A DNA stretch of 5,865 nt, taken from the NCBI GenBank assembly GCA_913009675.1, contig CAJVXD010000090.1, forward strand, positions 1 through 5,865, in the 5' to 3' direction. Source of the stretch: an uncultured bacterium. Lineage in GTDB: Bacteria; Omnitrophota; Gorgyraeia; Gorgyraeales; Gorgyraeaceae. Below, one piece after another: positions 5,326-5,865 of the stretch. How positions within the stretch are numbered: the first letter of the stretch is position 1; every line of letters starts with the position of its first letter. The translations under genes and the position numbers were made by a program. A model generated the notes under the pieces. The model was not told the origin of the DNA and made no database searches. It was given only the letters and a program-made list of their open reading frames with translations.

Positions 5326-5788
5326 TTACTTCCCTATGCAAAACTCTGAAAATATCTTATCCAGGGTCTCTTCAGTTATGGTATGTCCTGTTATCTTGCC
5401 AAGGGCCTCTATAGACGAATGGACATACGCCGCAATATAATCCACCGACATTCCATCTTTAAGGCTTGTTACTGCCCCATTTATGTTTTTGAGAGAATGG
5501 CGTAATATCTCAAGCTGTCTATCATTAGAAACACTTGCAAAATCTGCCGTTGGCACCTTACCCCTAAATACAGTACCTTTAATCTTGTCTTCCAGTTTAT
5601 CAATACCCGATAATTTAATCGCTGATACATACACTATAGGATACATCGGAAAAACACTTTTTACGATATTTAAATCTATAGATTTCTTTAGATCTGTTTT
5701 ATTTATAACTATTATCGCCTCTTTCCCCTTTATACTACGCATTATATCAAGGTCCTGCTTCTTTAGCCTTCTGCCATAATCCAAAACC
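5326..5788 (-). CDS. mnmE: tRNA modification GTPase MnmE, C-terminal part (5'-truncated)
   Basis: About 153 C-terminal residues of MnmE (TrmE) remain, from the middle of the G domain to the natural stop at 5326-5328. Visible features are the V-L-D strand, the G4 guanine-specificity motif N29-K-T-D32 with I-I-V-I before it, and a G5-like V-S-A at 54-56 (numbered from the first native residue). An all-helical C-terminal domain follows, and the family's hallmark C-terminus C-I-G-K carries the conserved cysteine. With MnmG, the enzyme modifies the wobble uridine (U34) of certain tRNAs. Roughly the first 300 residues are missing because the contig runs into adapter at 5789. The apparent upstream residues M-C-S-S-D-L are adapter translation, not protein. 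This is an assembly edge, not a pseudogene. Confidence 0.93.
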
Positions 5789-5854
5789 AGATCGGAAGAG
5801 CACACGTCTGAACTCCAGTCACACTGATATATCTCGTATGCCGTCTTCTGCTTG
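5789..5854 (+). other. Illumina TruSeq indexed adapter contamination (index ACTGATAT)
   Basis: The stretch begins AGATCGGAAGAGCACACGTC and ends with ATCTCGTATGCCGTCTTCTG plus CTTG. Between the constant parts, at 5823-5830, lies ACTGATAT, the sample index. The genomic insert ends at 5788. Translated on the minus strand, the first bases yield C-S-S-D-L at the false N-terminus of the mnmE fragment. Confidence 0.99.
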
Positions 5855-5865
5855 AAAAAAAAAAA
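5855..5865. other. Poly-A read-through tail
   Basis: Eleven A residues directly follow the last adapter base, mirroring the poly-T run at the other end. This is the usual signal after a read passes the end of its template and should be trimmed. Confidence 0.93.

Noticed and set aside
5326..5788. mnmE as a degraded pseudogene
   Set aside because: The frame is open to a natural C-I-G-K terminus, and the truncation coincides exactly with the adapter junction, so it is technical.

Overview
The window is one assembled contig whose two ends are sequencing adapter, not genome. Bases 32-89 are the Illumina P5/TruSeq universal adapter, preceded by a poly-T/pyrimidine run. Bases 5789-5854 are the TruSeq indexed adapter (index read as ACTGATAT), followed by poly-A. 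Only about 90-5788 is biological, and both edge genes are cut by the adapter joins. This pattern is typical of an untrimmed short-read, probably metagenomic, assembly.

All recognisable genes lie on the minus strand, so transcription runs from high to low coordinates. In that order they are: the C-terminal third of the tRNA-modification GTPase mnmE (5326-5788, truncated); a roughly 200-bp intergenic region packed with three strong hairpins; folE, GTP cyclohydrolase I (4564-5121); a strong extended -10 sigma70-type promoter (4498-4526); an outer-membrane beta-barrel protein of the exopolysaccharide-associated porin type (3268-4440); a short Wza-like polysaccharide export protein (2690-3259); a Wzz/Wzc-type chain-length determinant fused to a bacterial tyrosine kinase (556-2613); and a truncated MerR/excisionase-type helix-turn-helix regulator (90-380).

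The beta-barrel, Wza-like and Wzc-like genes form the export and length-control module of an exopolysaccharide or capsule system. Wzc would span the inner membrane and regulate polymerisation by tyrosine phosphorylation. The short Wza-like protein would occupy the periplasm, and the beta-barrel would supply the outer-membrane pore. Glycosyltransferases, flippase and polymerase are not in the window. folE and mnmE are housekeeping genes and look like chance upstream neighbours.

The organism must be Gram-negative (signal peptides, outer-membrane barrel, OPX protein), with fairly AT-rich DNA. An uncultivated lineage such as Omnitrophota or a related group is possible, but the sequence does not prove it.

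The least expected content is a dispersed repeat of about 70-75 bp, present three times (396-465, 2621-2691, 5138-5212). Each copy is in the same orientation, directly upstream of a gene start (HTH gene, wzc, folE). Each carries a 15-16-bp stem-loop whose paired bases covary between copies, a conserved unpaired 13-nt block, and imperfect terminal inverted repeats. This is either a non-autonomous palindromic element (MITE/REP-like) or a structured leader element. Two more hairpins (5215-5266 and 5279-5317) are stacked beside the third copy.
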